The position numbers and the translations under genes are program-made. From Shewanella sp. ANA-3 (GTDB lineage: Bacteria; Pseudomonadota; Gammaproteobacteria; Enterobacterales; Shewanellaceae), in the NCBI RefSeq assembly GCF_000203935.1, contig NC_008577.1, positions 1,488,001-1,552,000 on the forward strand: a stretch of DNA of 64,000 nt, given 5' to 3'. The notes beneath the pieces were generated by a model that saw only the letters and a program-made list of their open reading frames with translations, had not been told where the DNA came from and ran no database searches. Positions 1 through 7,262 of the stretch are shown in pieces. How positions within the stretch are numbered: position 1 is the first letter of the stretch; every line of letters starts with the position of its first letter.

Positions 1-1
1 C

Positions 2-133
2 CTGATCAGCTTTGGCGGCGGCGTTGTGCTTCATGACGAGCTCGGCCGCACGATTGGTGCCGTCGGCGTGGCGGGGGCCACGGTCGAAGCAGATCAGATT
101 ATTGCCTTGCAAGCGGCGGGAAGGAGCTTATGA
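2..133 (+). CDS. GlcG/HbpS-like (DUF336) heme-binding family protein, C-terminal fragment
   Basis: An open frame enters from the left edge and stops at 131-133. Its last 43 residues include a glycine-rich stretch followed by RTIGAVGVAGAT, an acidic residue and an alanine-rich tail. That is the pattern at the C-terminus of the GlcG/HbpS (DUF336) family, small proteins linked to heme binding or oxidative metabolism. Its stop overlaps the ATG of the MFS gene (ATGA at 130-133), so the two are probably translationally coupled. The start lies outside the window. Family assignment rests on a short motif only. Confidence 0.55.
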   Translation: MISFGGGVVLHDELGRTIGAVGVAGATVEADQIIALQAAGRSL

Positions 134-1353
134 AACAGACTCATCGTACCCATCCTGGTGTCTGGGCGCTGGCGGTCACGGCCTTCGCCATTGGCGTGGC
201 CGAGTTCATCGTGGTCGGCATTCTGCCAGCCATCGCTGATGATCTGAATGTCCCATTGGCACGTGCTGGAGGGCTAGTTGGTTTGTATGCGCTGGCGCTT
301 GCGGTCGGTACACCCATAGTCGTCTTGACCTTAGCGCGCCTACCACGCAAGCCACTACTAATGGCTTTGGTAGCGGTGTTCTTGGCAGGTAATCTGATAT
401 CGGCACTATCGGCCAGCTATGAGCTGCTGCTGGCCGGACGCATCCTGACTGCGGTGGCACATGGCAGTTTTTTCGCCATCGGCGCCACCGTCGCGGCGCG
501 GTTGGCGCCGAAAGGCCAGGCTAGTCGCGCCATAGCGATGATGTTCGCAGGTCTCACCCTAGCGATGGTGGTTGGCGTGCCGCTAGGCAGCCTGATCGGC
601 AACGCGCTGGGCTGGCGTCTTCCGTTCTTCGCCGTGGCTGGGTTGGCGGGTCTGGCGTTTCTCGCAACCGCACGATGGGTGCCGGCGCTGCCGACGCAAG
701 CGACTGGCCCGGTAGGCACGCAACTGGCGGCACTTGCCAGTGCGCCGATCCTAGCGATGATGGCTATAACTGTACTCGGGTTCGGTGCGAGTTTTGCCAC
801 CTTCACCTTCATTAACCCGATCCTGACAGACATCACTGGTTTTTCGACCCATACGGTCAGCTTGCTGCTGGTGGTGTTCGGTGTCGCGACGCTGGTCGGC
901 AATCTTGCAGGCGGGCGTTGGGCGGCCAGTTTGGGTTGGCCGGTGGCGCTAAGGCGTATGCTAGCCGGACTACTTCTGGTGCTGGTGGCATTGGCCGTGG
1001 CGTTGCCGTTGAAGTGGGTGATGGTGCCGCTGTTGTTTGTTTGGGGCGTGCTGGCTTTCGGCATGTCGCCGGGATTCCAGGCAGGCATGCTGGAGACGGC
1101 TGGACGCTGGACTCCACGCGCGGTGGATTTCGCTTCTGCGTTGAACATCTCAGCTTTCAATCTCGGCATTACTCTGGGTGAAACATTGGGCAGTGGCCTA
1201 GTGGCCCAGGAGCAAATGGATATGACGCCGTGGGCCGGCGTGGCACTTGTGCTACTAGCGCAATTGCCTCTGTTATGGCTCGTGCGCAAGAACAACCAGC
1301 CCATTGCAACGAAGTTGCCTCTTTCTCAGGAGGGCCGAAATGTCTCCAGTTGA
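130..1353 (+). CDS. MFS transporter, drug:H+ antiporter-1 (DHA1) type
   Basis: The 407-residue protein has about twelve hydrophobic segments, starting with residues 12-32 after a short charged N-terminus. Between segments 2 and 3 lies a short basic loop (ARLPRKP), the position of MFS motif A. The segment GRILTAVAHGSFFAIGAT resembles the AraJ/YdhP group of sugar or drug exporters. It should work in the inner membrane as a proton-coupled efflux pump; the substrate cannot be read from sequence. The start overlaps the upstream stop by ATGA with an AAGGAG ribosome site just before it. It is probably cargo of the conjugative element, cotranscribed with the ABM and LysR genes. Confidence 0.85.
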   Translation: MKQTHRTHPGVWALAVTAFAIGVAEFIVVGILPAIADDLNVPLARAGGLVGLYALALAVGTPIVVLTLARLPRKPLLMALVAVFLAGNLISALSASYELLLAGRILTAVAHGSFFAIGATVAARLAPKGQASRAIAMMFAGLTLAMVVGVPLGSLIGNALGWRLPFFAVAGLAGLAFLATARWVPALPTQATGPVGTQLAALASAPILAMMAITVLGFGASFATFTFINPILTDITGFSTHTVSLLLVVFGVATLVGNLAGGRWAASLGWPVALRRMLAGLLLVLVALAVALPLKWVMVPLLFVWGVLAFGMSPGFQAGMLETAGRWTPRAVDFASALNISAFNLGITLGETLGSGLVAQEQMDMTPWAGVALVLLAQLPLLWLVRKNNQPIATKLPLSQEGRNVSS

Positions 1354-1633
1354 ATTGCTAGTATCTATGCGGGCACATGAGAAACGCATTGAAGAATTGC
1401 GAGATGTACTGATGTTCTTACGCAATAACAGTCTGACGGAGCCGGGCTGCTTGGAATATCGTTTGGCGCAGGGACAGGCGTCGGTCAACCGCTTCTTCCT
1501 TGTGGAGCGTTGGGCCGACAATGATTCGTTGAGCAGGCACGAAACGACGCCGCATTACTTGGAAGGCGTGGCGCGTGTGCAAGCATGTTGCGAGTCCGTG
1601 GAACTTCAGCGGATCTCCTGGTTTCAGGAATGA
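1340..1633 (+). CDS. ABM-domain (YgiN-like) putative quinol monooxygenase
   Basis: This 97-residue protein has the single ferredoxin-like fold pattern of antibiotic biosynthesis monooxygenase (ABM) proteins. It begins with a strand (ELLVSMRA), then a helix containing LRDVLMFL, the EPGCLEYRL turn typical of the family, and FFLVERWADNDSLSRHETTPHY. YgiN-type members act on quinols or make up small stress-response enzymes. The ATG at 1340 is chosen because AGGAGG at 1328-1333 sits six bases before it; an in-frame ATG at 1304 lies deeper in the MFS gene without such a site. It overlaps the MFS end by 14 bases. With the MFS pump it suggests detoxification of a quinone-like or redox-active compound (inference). 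Confidence 0.75.
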   Translation: MSPVELLVSMRAHEKRIEELRDVLMFLRNNSLTEPGCLEYRLAQGQASVNRFFLVERWADNDSLSRHETTPHYLEGVARVQACCESVELQRISWFQE

Positions 1634-1642
1634 GGATACGGC

Positions 1643-2584
1643 ATGGAACTTCGCCACCTTCGTTGCTTCCTTGCCGTTGCTGACGAACTCCACTTCGCTC
1701 GTGCGGCGGAGAAACTGCACATCGAACAGTCACCGCTGTCACGTGCTATCAAAGAACTGGAAGAAGACTTGGGCGAGCAGTTATTCGTCCGCACCAGCCG
1801 CAGCACACGGTTGACACGGGCAGGCAAACTGTTTTTGGAGCATGTGCCGCGCGTCTTCACTGCTTTGGAGCAGGCGCGCGACAGCGTGAAGGCTGCAGCC
1901 AATGGCTTTCACGGACAGCTGCGCATCGCGTTGTCCGACGGCATCACACCATCGCGTCTACCGATCTTGCTGGCGCTTTGCAGACAGGAGGAACCGGAAG
2001 TTGAACTCAGATTCTTCGAGGTGCCGCTGTCGCAGCAGATCAAGGGGTTGCAGGACGACCTGTATGACGTGGGATTCGCACAATCCGATGACGTGGGTGA
2101 CGGCATCACCGTAGAGGCGGTGTGGCACGATCCGCTCATGGTCGCAGTACCAGCCCGGCATCCATTGCTGATACATAAACGCATTCCTCTCGATGAAGTG
2201 CTGCGCTATCCACTGGTGCTATGTGATCCCAAGGTATGTGAGGGCCATACACGCCAGGTCGAACGTGTGTTGCGGCGTGCGGAGCAAGAACCCTTGATCG
2301 CCGAGCGCGTGGCCTCCTGCGACCTGATGATGGCGCTGGTGTCAGCCGGCTTTGCTCTGGGCCTGGCGGGCGCGCCGCATATCGCTTCCAGCCGCGAATC
2401 TGGTGTGGTCGCTCGGCCACTAGCGGGCCGTTCGCCGATGCTGACAACGTATCTGCTGCATCGGGAAGCGGAGACCTCGGAAGTGCTGGCCCGTTTCATC
2501 GAGCGGGTACAGGCTATCGAATCGCCTGAGGGCGTCAGGCTAGTGCCACCGCCCGAATCCGATCAGGAGGAAATCGAACTATGA
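1643..2584 (+). CDS. LysR-type transcriptional regulator
   Basis: At 313 residues this has normal LysR length. Residues 1-60 form the winged helix-turn-helix (MELRHLRCFLAVADELHF, then AAEKLHIEQSPLSRAIKELE). Residues 90-295 are the periplasmic-binding-like effector domain. It lies nine bases after the ABM gene and shares ATGA with the next gene, so it sits inside an operon rather than divergent from its target as is usual for LysR. It may control the MFS/ABM cargo. Tn4371-family elements also carry a LysR gene (called traR in that family) directly upstream of traG, so control of transfer is an alternative. Confidence 0.85.
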   Translation: MELRHLRCFLAVADELHFARAAEKLHIEQSPLSRAIKELEEDLGEQLFVRTSRSTRLTRAGKLFLEHVPRVFTALEQARDSVKAAANGFHGQLRIALSDGITPSRLPILLALCRQEEPEVELRFFEVPLSQQIKGLQDDLYDVGFAQSDDVGDGITVEAVWHDPLMVAVPARHPLLIHKRIPLDEVLRYPLVLCDPKVCEGHTRQVERVLRRAEQEPLIAERVASCDLMMALVSAGFALGLAGAPHIASSRESGVVARPLAGRSPMLTTYLLHREAETSEVLARFIERVQAIESPEGVRLVPPPESDQEEIEL

Positions 2585-2844
2585 AGCAGATCGTCCCATT
2601 ATTACTGGTCGCGACATTGGCCGGATGCGGTCAGTCGGACTCGCCTCGACAGGCCGACGTGTTGACTGTGGAAGAACTGGCTGCTGATCCCGCGCGGCTG
2701 AAGGAGTTACGCCAGCAGTGCAAAACGGAACGCGCTCAGTTGGGCGATGTGCTGTGCAACCGAGTCGCCGAGGCTACGAACCAGCGCTTCTTTGGCGAAG
2801 GGGGTACGCCTTACACCCCGCCGGAGGAGTCGCCCAGGTTCTGA
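2581..2844 (+). CDS. EexN/TrbK-like entry-exclusion lipoprotein
   Basis: This 87-residue protein has a lipoprotein signal with lipobox LAGC (Cys16). Then come LTVEELAADPARLKELRQQC and two more cysteines, C40 and C52. The ADPxRLKELRxQC core is nearly the same as in the trbK product at 10466-10783. EexN/TrbK lipoproteins sit in the recipient envelope and block entry of a second copy of the same element. The C-terminus carries GTPYTP, which also ends TrbJ of this element. Its ATG overlaps the LysR stop (ATGA). The element therefore has two exclusion-type lipoproteins. Which one gives exclusion is unknown. Confidence 0.65.
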   Translation: MKQIVPLLLVATLAGCGQSDSPRQADVLTVEELAADPARLKELRQQCKTERAQLGDVLCNRVAEATNQRFFGEGGTPYTPPEESPRF

Positions 2845-2887
2845 CGGTCAATACTTACCAACATAGTTCGCTTTTTTTACTAACACG

Positions 2888-2917
2888 CCGCAATGCGCTC
2901 ATGCTTGCGGTGTTTTT
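2888..2917 (+). terminator. Possible weak terminator after the exclusion lipoprotein gene
   Basis: CCGCAA (2888-2893) and TTGCGG (2905-2910) can pair across an 11-base loop and are followed by TGTTTTT. The short stem makes this a weak candidate. It would separate the cargo/LysR unit from the traG-trb operon. Confidence 0.35.
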
Positions 2918-3077
2918 CCTGCCTTTTTCCCTGCATGAAACGATGTTTTTTGCATCATCTTGGTTCTGATAACAGTCTTTGACCGGCACCGGCCTGGCAC
3001 TGATCCTCGCGTTATGCGGCACATTCTCGTGTCGTGATTGACCGAAGAATTAACGCGGGAATACTGGAGGCCAGCCA

Positions 3078-5075
3078 ATGCAAGCTCAGGGCGTACTGTT
3101 TGGGCAGATCGCTGCCGTTTTCGGCATCGTGATCGCCGGTGTGTGGGGAGCCACACAATGGACTGCCGCCGCTCTGGGCTATCAGCTACGCCTCGGTTTG
3201 CCTTGGTTTGATCTCTTCGGCACACCGGTTTATCCCCCTTGGAAATTATTCGAATGGTGGTTCTTCTTTGGCGCTTACGCGCCGGAAGTTTTCGACACCG
3301 GTGGAGCGATTGCCGCCTGCAGTGGCCTGATGGCCGTCGTCGTTGCCATCACCATGTCGGTATGGCGTTCTCGGCAATCCAAGCGGGTCACCACCTATGG
3401 GTCAGCACGCTGGGCCAACGCCTCCGATATCCGTAAGGCCAAACTGTCCGAGCCGATGGGTGTTTTTCTCGGGCTGCACAACGACCAATACCTGCGCCAT
3501 GAAGGTCCAGAACATGTACTCGCCTTCGCACCGACGCGCTCCGGCAAGGGTGTTGGTCTTGTCGTCCCAACGCTACTGTCTTGGCCCGCCTCTGTGGTTA
3601 TCCACGACATCAAAGGTGAGAACTGGCAGCTCACTGCCGGCTGGCGTTCGCGCTTCTCACACTGCCTACTGTTCAATCCCACCGATTCGAACTCGGCCGG
3701 CTACAACCCGTTGCTGGAAGTACGGCGTGGCGCGCATGAAGTGCGCGACGTGCAAAACATTGCCGACATCCTGGTTGATCCCGAAGGCGCGCTAGAGCGT
3801 CGCAATCACTGGGAAAAAACCAGTCATGCGCTGCTAGTGGGTGCCATCCTGCATGTGCTTTATGCAGGCGAAGACAAAACGCTGTGCGGTGTCGCCAATT
3901 TCCTGTCCGATCCGGCGTGCCCGTTCGAACTGGCCCTGCACCGGATGATGACGACGAAGCACTTGGGCGATAAGCCGCATCCAGTGGTGGCTTCTGCTGC
4001 ACGGGAAGTTCTCAACAAGGCAGACAATGAGCGTTCGGGTGTGCTCTCCACTGCTATGTCCTTCCTGGGGTTGTACCGTGACCCCACGGTGGCAGAAGTC
4101 ACGTCACGCTGTGACTGGCGCATCGCTGATCTTATTGCGGCCGAGCACCCTGTTTCGTTGTACCTGGTGGTACCGCCATCGGACATCAGCCGGACTAAAC
4201 CGCTTATCCGGCTGATCCTCAACCAGATAGGGCGTCGGCTCACGGAGTCACTCGATGGCTCTGACGGCATTCAAAGGCGCCACAAGCTGCTGCTAATGCT
4301 CGATGAGTTCCCGGCGCTTGGCCGGCTCGATTTCTTTGAGACTGCTCTGGCTTTTATGGCCGGCTACGGCATCCGCAGCTTCCTCATCGCGCAAAGCCTG
4401 AACCAGATCGACAAGGCGTATGGGCAGAACCATTCGATTCTGGACAACTGCCATGTACGAGTGACGTTTGCCACCAACGACGAGCGTACCGCCAAGCGCA
4501 TTTCCGAGACGTTGGGCACCGCCACCGAACTGCGCGCGCAGCGCAACTATGCCGGCCACCGGCTCGCGCCGTGGTTGGGCCATCTGATGGTGTCACGGCA
4601 GGAAACCGCACGGCCACTGCTGACGCCTGGCGAAGTGATGCAGCTTCCGCCAGACGAATCGGTGGTGATGGTGTCCAGCGTCGCGCCGATCAAGGCGAAG
4701 AAATTGCGCTACTACGCCGACGCCAACTTCAAGCGCCGCGTACTACCGCCGCCCACGCTGGCAGCCGGGCAGTACGCCGACGCGCCGCCATCGCGGCTCG
4801 ACGACTGGGGCGACCTGGCGATCCCGACCGTGCCTGTGGCGCTGGCCACGGCATCCGCCGATGACCCCGGCGGCGCCGACGACGGCGGCCTGCGCCGCCA
4901 GCCCGAACTCTCCGAAACCGTCGCCTACGACCCCGAGCCGGACGCACACGCTTCCGACCTCGCGCTGCTCGATGACGACGACCTGCCGCTGCCGCTTCCC
5001 GGCCAGCTCGACCCGGCCATGCAGCGCACGGCCCGGCTGGCTTCCCTCGACCCCAACGACGGAATCGACTTATGA
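3078..5075 (+). CDS. traG: Type IV coupling protein TraG (VirD4 family)
   Basis: TraG is the hexameric ATPase that links the relaxosome to the mating channel. The 665-residue protein has N-terminal membrane segments (about 6-30 and 75-95), Walker A APTRSGKGVG at about 151-160 and Walker B LLLMLDEF at about 402-410, in the usual spacing for VirD4/TraG. The tail from about 560 is rich in Asp, Pro and Ala, as in other TraG proteins, and may contact the relaxase. Start at 3078 follows GGAGG at 3066-3070. Its stop overlaps the next gene by ATGA, opening a long coupled series down to trbI. No relaxase is visible in the window. Confidence 0.95.
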   Translation: MQAQGVLFGQIAAVFGIVIAGVWGATQWTAAALGYQLRLGLPWFDLFGTPVYPPWKLFEWWFFFGAYAPEVFDTGGAIAACSGLMAVVVAITMSVWRSRQSKRVTTYGSARWANASDIRKAKLSEPMGVFLGLHNDQYLRHEGPEHVLAFAPTRSGKGVGLVVPTLLSWPASVVIHDIKGENWQLTAGWRSRFSHCLLFNPTDSNSAGYNPLLEVRRGAHEVRDVQNIADILVDPEGALERRNHWEKTSHALLVGAILHVLYAGEDKTLCGVANFLSDPACPFELALHRMMTTKHLGDKPHPVVASAAREVLNKADNERSGVLSTAMSFLGLYRDPTVAEVTSRCDWRIADLIAAEHPVSLYLVVPPSDISRTKPLIRLILNQIGRRLTESLDGSDGIQRRHKLLLMLDEFPALGRLDFFETALAFMAGYGIRSFLIAQSLNQIDKAYGQNHSILDNCHVRVTFATNDERTAKRISETLGTATELRAQRNYAGHRLAPWLGHLMVSRQETARPLLTPGEVMQLPPDESVVMVSSVAPIKAKKLRYYADANFKRRVLPPPTLAAGQYADAPPSRLDDWGDLAIPTVPVALATASADDPGGADDGGLRRQPELSETVAYDPEPDAHASDLALLDDDDLPLPLPGQLDPAMQRTARLASLDPNDGIDL

Positions 5076-5536
5076 GCCAATACCGCCTCAACCTGTTCAT
5101 TCAGCACGAGCACGCCAAGCGCCTGGAAGAACTGGCCGCCAAGAAAGGCGTGTCCAAGTCGTCCATCGTCGCGGCGGCGCTGGCGTCCTGGCTGTCGCCG
5201 GACGCAGGCGACCAGCGCGAGGCCGCCATCGCCAAGCGACTGGATCGCTTGTCACGGCAGGCCGAACGCCTGGAGCGCGACCAGAACATCCAGATCGAAA
5301 CGCTGGCGCTGTTCATCCGCTACTTCCTCACCGTCAGCACGCCGGTTCCCGAGGCCCATCAAGAAGCGGCTCGCGCCCAGGGCAAGGCACGCTTCGAGCA
5401 GTTCGTCGAACAGCTCGGCCGCCATCTGCTGCGCGGGCGCAGCCTGGTGCGCGACGTGGTGGAGGAGCTGCATCCCGACCCGATGCGACTGGATGACGCG
5501 GTGGCGCTGGCCGAAGCGCGGGAGCGGGCCTCATGA
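5072..5536 (+). CDS. Ribbon-helix-helix (CopG/Arc-type) protein of the transfer operon
   Basis: The 154-residue protein starts with a ribbon-helix-helix pattern: strand YRLNLFI, helix ehakRLEELAAKKG, then SKSSIVAAALASWL. The remainder is charged and helical with a possible coiled coil at about 55-75 (AKRLDRLSRQAERLERDQ). Genes of this kind sit between traG and trbB in Tn4371-type elements. RHH proteins bind DNA as dimers, so it may regulate the transfer operon or assist the relaxosome; the sequence does not decide between them. It overlaps both neighbours by four bases (ATGA). Confidence 0.75.
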   Translation: MSQYRLNLFIQHEHAKRLEELAAKKGVSKSSIVAAALASWLSPDAGDQREAAIAKRLDRLSRQAERLERDQNIQIETLALFIRYFLTVSTPVPEAHQEAARAQGKARFEQFVEQLGRHLLRGRSLVRDVVEELHPDPMRLDDAVALAEARERAS

Positions 5537-6603
5537 GCGCCGTTCCGCAGATCCCGCCTCAACCTCGTTCGTCCGCCGCAACCTCACTGGATCGACGAAT
5601 CCAGATGCTGCGCACGGCAATGGGGCCGCTGATTGCCACCGCGCTCGAAGACCCGGACGTGGTGGAAATCATGCTCAACCCCGACCGCACCCTATGGGTG
5701 GATCGGCTGTCGTCGGGCCGCGCACCGCTGGGCGTGGAACTGCCCGAAGCCGATGGCGAACGCATCATCCGCCTGGTGGCTGCGCACGTCGGTGCGGAAG
5801 TGCATCGCGGCCAGCCGCTGCTAACCGCCGAGCTGCCGGAGACGGGCGAACGCTTCGAGGGCATCTTGCCGCCAGCCGCTCCCGGCCCGGCCTTCGCGCT
5901 GCGCAAGCGTGCCGTGAACATCATCGGCCTGGATCAGTATGTGGCCGACGGCATCCTGACCGCTGGCCAGGCGGACTTCCTGCGCCGCGCCGTGCGCGAG
6001 CGCCAGAACGTACTGATCGCCGGCGGCACCAGTACCGGCAAGACCACCCTCGCCAACGCTTTGCTGGCCGAGATCGCCGCCACCGGCGACCGCGTGCTGG
6101 TGCTCGAAGACACCATCGAGCTGCAATGCGCAGCCCGTGACCATGTGCCGCTGCGCACCCGTGCGGGCGTGGTGTCGATGCAGGAACTGGTGCGCGCCAC
6201 GATGCGCCTGCGCCCGGATCGCGTCGTCGTCGGCGAAGTACGCGGCGGCGAAGCCCTCGACCTCATCAAAGTGTGGGGAACAGGCCACCCCGGCGGCATC
6301 GCCACCATCCACGCCGGTTCCGCGCTAGGCGCTTTGCTGCGCCTCGAACAGTTGATCCTCGAAGTCGCAGTGAATCCGCCACGGGCGCTGATCGCCGAGG
6401 CGGTCAACGTCGTCATCCACATCGCCGGACGTGGCCGCAAGCGCCACGTCGAAACCATCGCCCGTGTCGTCGGCTTCGACGGCACCGGCTATCGCCTGGC
6501 GGACGCGCTGGAAACGCCGTTTCCCGAATTGATCCCGCTTCCGCTCGCAGCCGACGCCGCTGCGCTTCCCCCGTCCCCTGACCAACCTGGAGAACTGCCA
6601 TGA
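5533..6603 (+). CDS. trbB: Conjugal transfer ATPase TrbB (VirB11 family)
   Basis: TrbB is the cytoplasmic hexameric ATPase of the mating-pair apparatus. The 356 residues contain Walker A AGGTSTGKTTLANALL at about 163-178, an Asp box (VLVLEDTIELQC), and the VirB11 segment VVGEVRGGEALDLIKVWGTG followed by HPGGIATIHAGSA with the family's conserved histidines. It is slightly longer than RP4 TrbB because of a proline-rich tail. It overlaps the RHH gene upstream and trbC downstream by ATGA, so translation is probably coupled through the set. Confidence 0.95.
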   Translation: MSAVPQIPPQPRSSAATSLDRRIQMLRTAMGPLIATALEDPDVVEIMLNPDRTLWVDRLSSGRAPLGVELPEADGERIIRLVAAHVGAEVHRGQPLLTAELPETGERFEGILPPAAPGPAFALRKRAVNIIGLDQYVADGILTAGQADFLRRAVRERQNVLIAGGTSTGKTTLANALLAEIAATGDRVLVLEDTIELQCAARDHVPLRTRAGVVSMQELVRATMRLRPDRVVVGEVRGGEALDLIKVWGTGHPGGIATIHAGSALGALLRLEQLILEVAVNPPRALIAEAVNVVIHIAGRGRKRHVETIARVVGFDGTGYRLADALETPFPELIPLPLAADAAALPPSPDQPGELP

Positions 6604-6986
6604 CACACGCCCATGCTTTCCGCTTTTCCGTAAATCCGCTTCCCCACCTGTCCGGTCTCATGCGGCTGCGCAGCCTCGCGCGCCCTGCGGGGCAGGGGCT
6701 GCTGCTGGCCGCACTGCTGCTGTTCCTGGCGGATACGGCGCAGGCCGCCGGTTCCTCGATGCCGTGGGAGGGGCCGTTGCAGTCGATCTTGGAGTCGATT
6801 CAGGGGCCGGTCGCACGCATCGTCGCGGTCATCATCATCATCGCCACGGGCCTCGCGCTCGCCTTCGGCGACACGTCGGGAGGCTTTCGCAAACTGATCC
6901 AGATCGTCTTCGGTCTGTCCATTGCGTTCGCCGCGTCCTCGTTCTTCCTGTCGTTCTTCAGCTTCTCCGGCGGGGCCGTCGTATGA
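6600..6986 (+). CDS. trbC: Conjugal transfer pilin TrbC (VirB2 family)
   Basis: The 128-residue prepilin has a long N-terminus, a hydrophobic signal (about 32-47) ending in AQAAG, then two membrane segments (about 70-90 and 100-122) joined by a short GDTSGGFRK loop. That is the normal layout of VirB2/TrbC major pilins, some of which are cyclised after processing. An in-frame Met at codon 21 gives a shorter possible start, but the ATGA overlap with trbB favours 6600. TrbC should form the extracellular pilus. Confidence 0.9.
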   Translation: MTHAHAFRFSVNPLPHLSGLMRLRSLARPAGQGLLLAALLLFLADTAQAAGSSMPWEGPLQSILESIQGPVARIVAVIIIIATGLALAFGDTSGGFRKLIQIVFGLSIAFAASSFFLSFFSFSGGAVV

Positions 6987-7252
6987 GCACGGCCAACGAT
7001 CTTCCCGGCTTCGAGGTGCCGCTGCATCGCTCGCTGACCGAGCCAATCCTGCTTGGTGGTGCGCCGCGCACGGTCGCCATTGCGAACGGCACGCTGGCCG
7101 CCGCCGTGGGGCTGGGCCTGCAACTGTGGATTCCCGGCGTGGTGCTCTGGATCGTCGGCCATTCGCTGGCCGTATGGGGCGCGCGTGTCGATCCGCAGTT
7201 CATGCAGGTCTTCGCCCGGCACATCAAGCACAAGCCGCTGCTGGACGTGTGA
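6983..7252 (+). CDS. trbD: Conjugal transfer protein TrbD (VirB3 family)
   Basis: The frame is open further upstream, but the ATG at 6983 overlaps the trbC stop (ATGA) and gives an 89-residue protein starting MSTANDLPGFEVPLHRSL. It has the PLHRSLTEPILLGGAPR signature of VirB3/TrbD followed by two close hydrophobic segments (about 32-70). VirB3 proteins are small inner-membrane parts that work with the VirB4/TrbE ATPase encoded next. Confidence 0.9.
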   Translation: MSTANDLPGFEVPLHRSLTEPILLGGAPRTVAIANGTLAAAVGLGLQLWIPGVVLWIVGHSLAVWGARVDPQFMQVFARHIKHKPLLDV

Positions 7253-7262
7253 GGACGATGCC

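Noticed and set aside
417..1304. Long minus-strand frame opposite the MFS gene
   Set aside because: It is a shadow in GC-rich sequence, with no ribosome site and low-complexity Ala/Arg/Ser composition.
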